Below are positions 6,610-7,141 of a stretch of DNA of 7,141 bases, in pieces. Within the stretch, counting starts at the first letter, position 1. Each line of letters starts with the position of its first letter. Both the position numbers and the translations under genes were made by a program. This stretch comes from Gammaproteobacteria bacterium (GTDB lineage: Bacteria; Pseudomonadota; Gammaproteobacteria; GRL18), in contig WTAX01000189.1 in assembly GCA_013139395.1 (NCBI GenBank), forward strand, positions 1 through 7,141, read 5' to 3'. The notes under the pieces are model-generated. The model ran no database searches, was not told where the DNA came from, and saw only the letters and a program-made list of their open reading frames with translations.

Positions 6610-7141
6610 TTAGCCAAAGATTACGGGTATAAACATAATGAGAATATTTAGTGCGACAAAGACAAGAATAGGCGATAGATCAAATCCTGAAAAAGGAGGT
6701 AAAAGCTTACGTGCAGGACGCATCACTGGTTCAGTAATATGATGAATTAATGCGGTGGCCGGGTTATAGGTTCCAGGGCTTACCCAGCTAATGATGACTT
6801 GCACAAGAATGGCAAAAAAGTAGATGTAAAGCACCAGGGTTAACAATGAACCGATACTATGCCAGAGTAAAAATACAGGATTTACAGAAATACCTCTTAT
6901 GGCAAATAATAAAATGTTTTCTATATATTGAAGAAAATAAGCTAATAATATAGAGGCAATATCAATACCAAATAGACCGGGAATGATTCTGCGCAGAGGC
7001 TTCAATACAGGGGTAGTTGCTTTGACAATGAATTGGGAAAGAGGATTATAAAAATCAGCACGAACTGTCTGCAATATAAAGCGGAGCAAAATGATGATGA
7101 TATAAATGCCAAAAATCATGCTTATTAAATAAGAGCCAGCG
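6610..7141 (-). CDS. yggT: YggT family integral membrane protein, 5'-truncated by the window edge
   Basis: Small inner-membrane protein of the YggT family, of uncertain function. Two tandem YGGT units are visible. The first contains FYNPLSQFIVKATTPVLKPL and RRIIPG, the second YNPATALIHHITEPVMRPA and RKLLPPFSGFDLSP. Each unit is preceded by a hydrophobic helix and followed by another, giving about four membrane segments. The frame stays open from the ATG at 7119 to the window edge, adding AGSYLIS. This fits the start of the first transmembrane helix in homologues such as E. coli YggT (188 residues), so the real start lies beyond 7141 and the ATG at 7119 is internal. At least 176 residues are visible. 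In related gammaproteobacteria yggT sits near proC/yggS, which may lie just off the right edge (inference). The GTPase gene starts 196 bases downstream. Confidence 0.93.
   Translation of the reverse strand, partial: AGSYLISMIFGIYIIIILLRFILQTVRADFYNPLSQFIVKATTPVLKPLRRIIPGLFGIDIASILLAYFLQYIENILLFAIRGISVNPVFLLWHSIGSLLTLVLYIYFFAILVQVIISWVSPGTYNPATALIHHITEPVMRPARKLLPPFSGFDLSPILVFVALNILIMFIPVIFG

Noticed and set aside
7117..7119. ATG at 7119 as the yggT start
   Set aside because: The frame remains open to the window edge, and the upstream residues extend the first transmembrane helix as in homologues, so the gene is cut by the window rather than starting here.

Overview
The window reads as chromosomal DNA from an AT-rich gammaproteobacterium (about 40% GC by eye). 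TrkA, TrkH, Dtd and YggT all align from memory with their E. coli counterparts over their visible lengths. TrkH and Dtd match E. coli lengths exactly (483 and 145 residues). I cannot name the genus. Seven genes fill almost the whole sequence; the two outermost are cut by the window edges, and no gap exceeds 300 bases.

Layout. On the + strand come trkA (its first ~70 codons lie off the left edge) and trkH, 39 bases apart. Together they make the Trk potassium uptake system: TrkH is the membrane pore and TrkA the cytoplasmic NAD(H)/nucleotide-binding regulator. A short intergenic region follows, then a small class I SAM-dependent methyltransferase gene, also on +. It converges tail to tail, with an 11-base gap, on a minus-strand series. 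Read in its own direction, that series is yggT (cut at the right edge), a dynamin-like GTPase, dtd (D-aminoacyl-tRNA deacylase) and a small putative lipoprotein. The last two are tightly coupled, with the lipoprotein's Shine-Dalgarno sequence overlapping the dtd stop codon. The GTPase to dtd gap is 57 bases, so these three could form one transcript.

The most unusual structure is non-coding. A 49-base sequence in the trkH to methyltransferase gap (2671-2719) recurs in reverse orientation in the yggT to GTPase gap (6511-6559), with 45 of 49 bases identical. Each copy lies upstream of, and in the same relative orientation to, the next gene. The pair brackets the four-gene block methyltransferase/lipoprotein/dtd/GTPase. 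It may be a dispersed small mobile repeat, the ends of a cassette, or a shared regulatory element. The right copy also has an exact 8-base direct repeat and weak terminal inverted repeats around it, which favours a MITE-like origin.

I see no RNA gene, CRISPR array, transposase or strong intrinsic terminator. Apart from the repeat pair and the poorly characterised dynamin-like GTPase, this looks like ordinary core genome.
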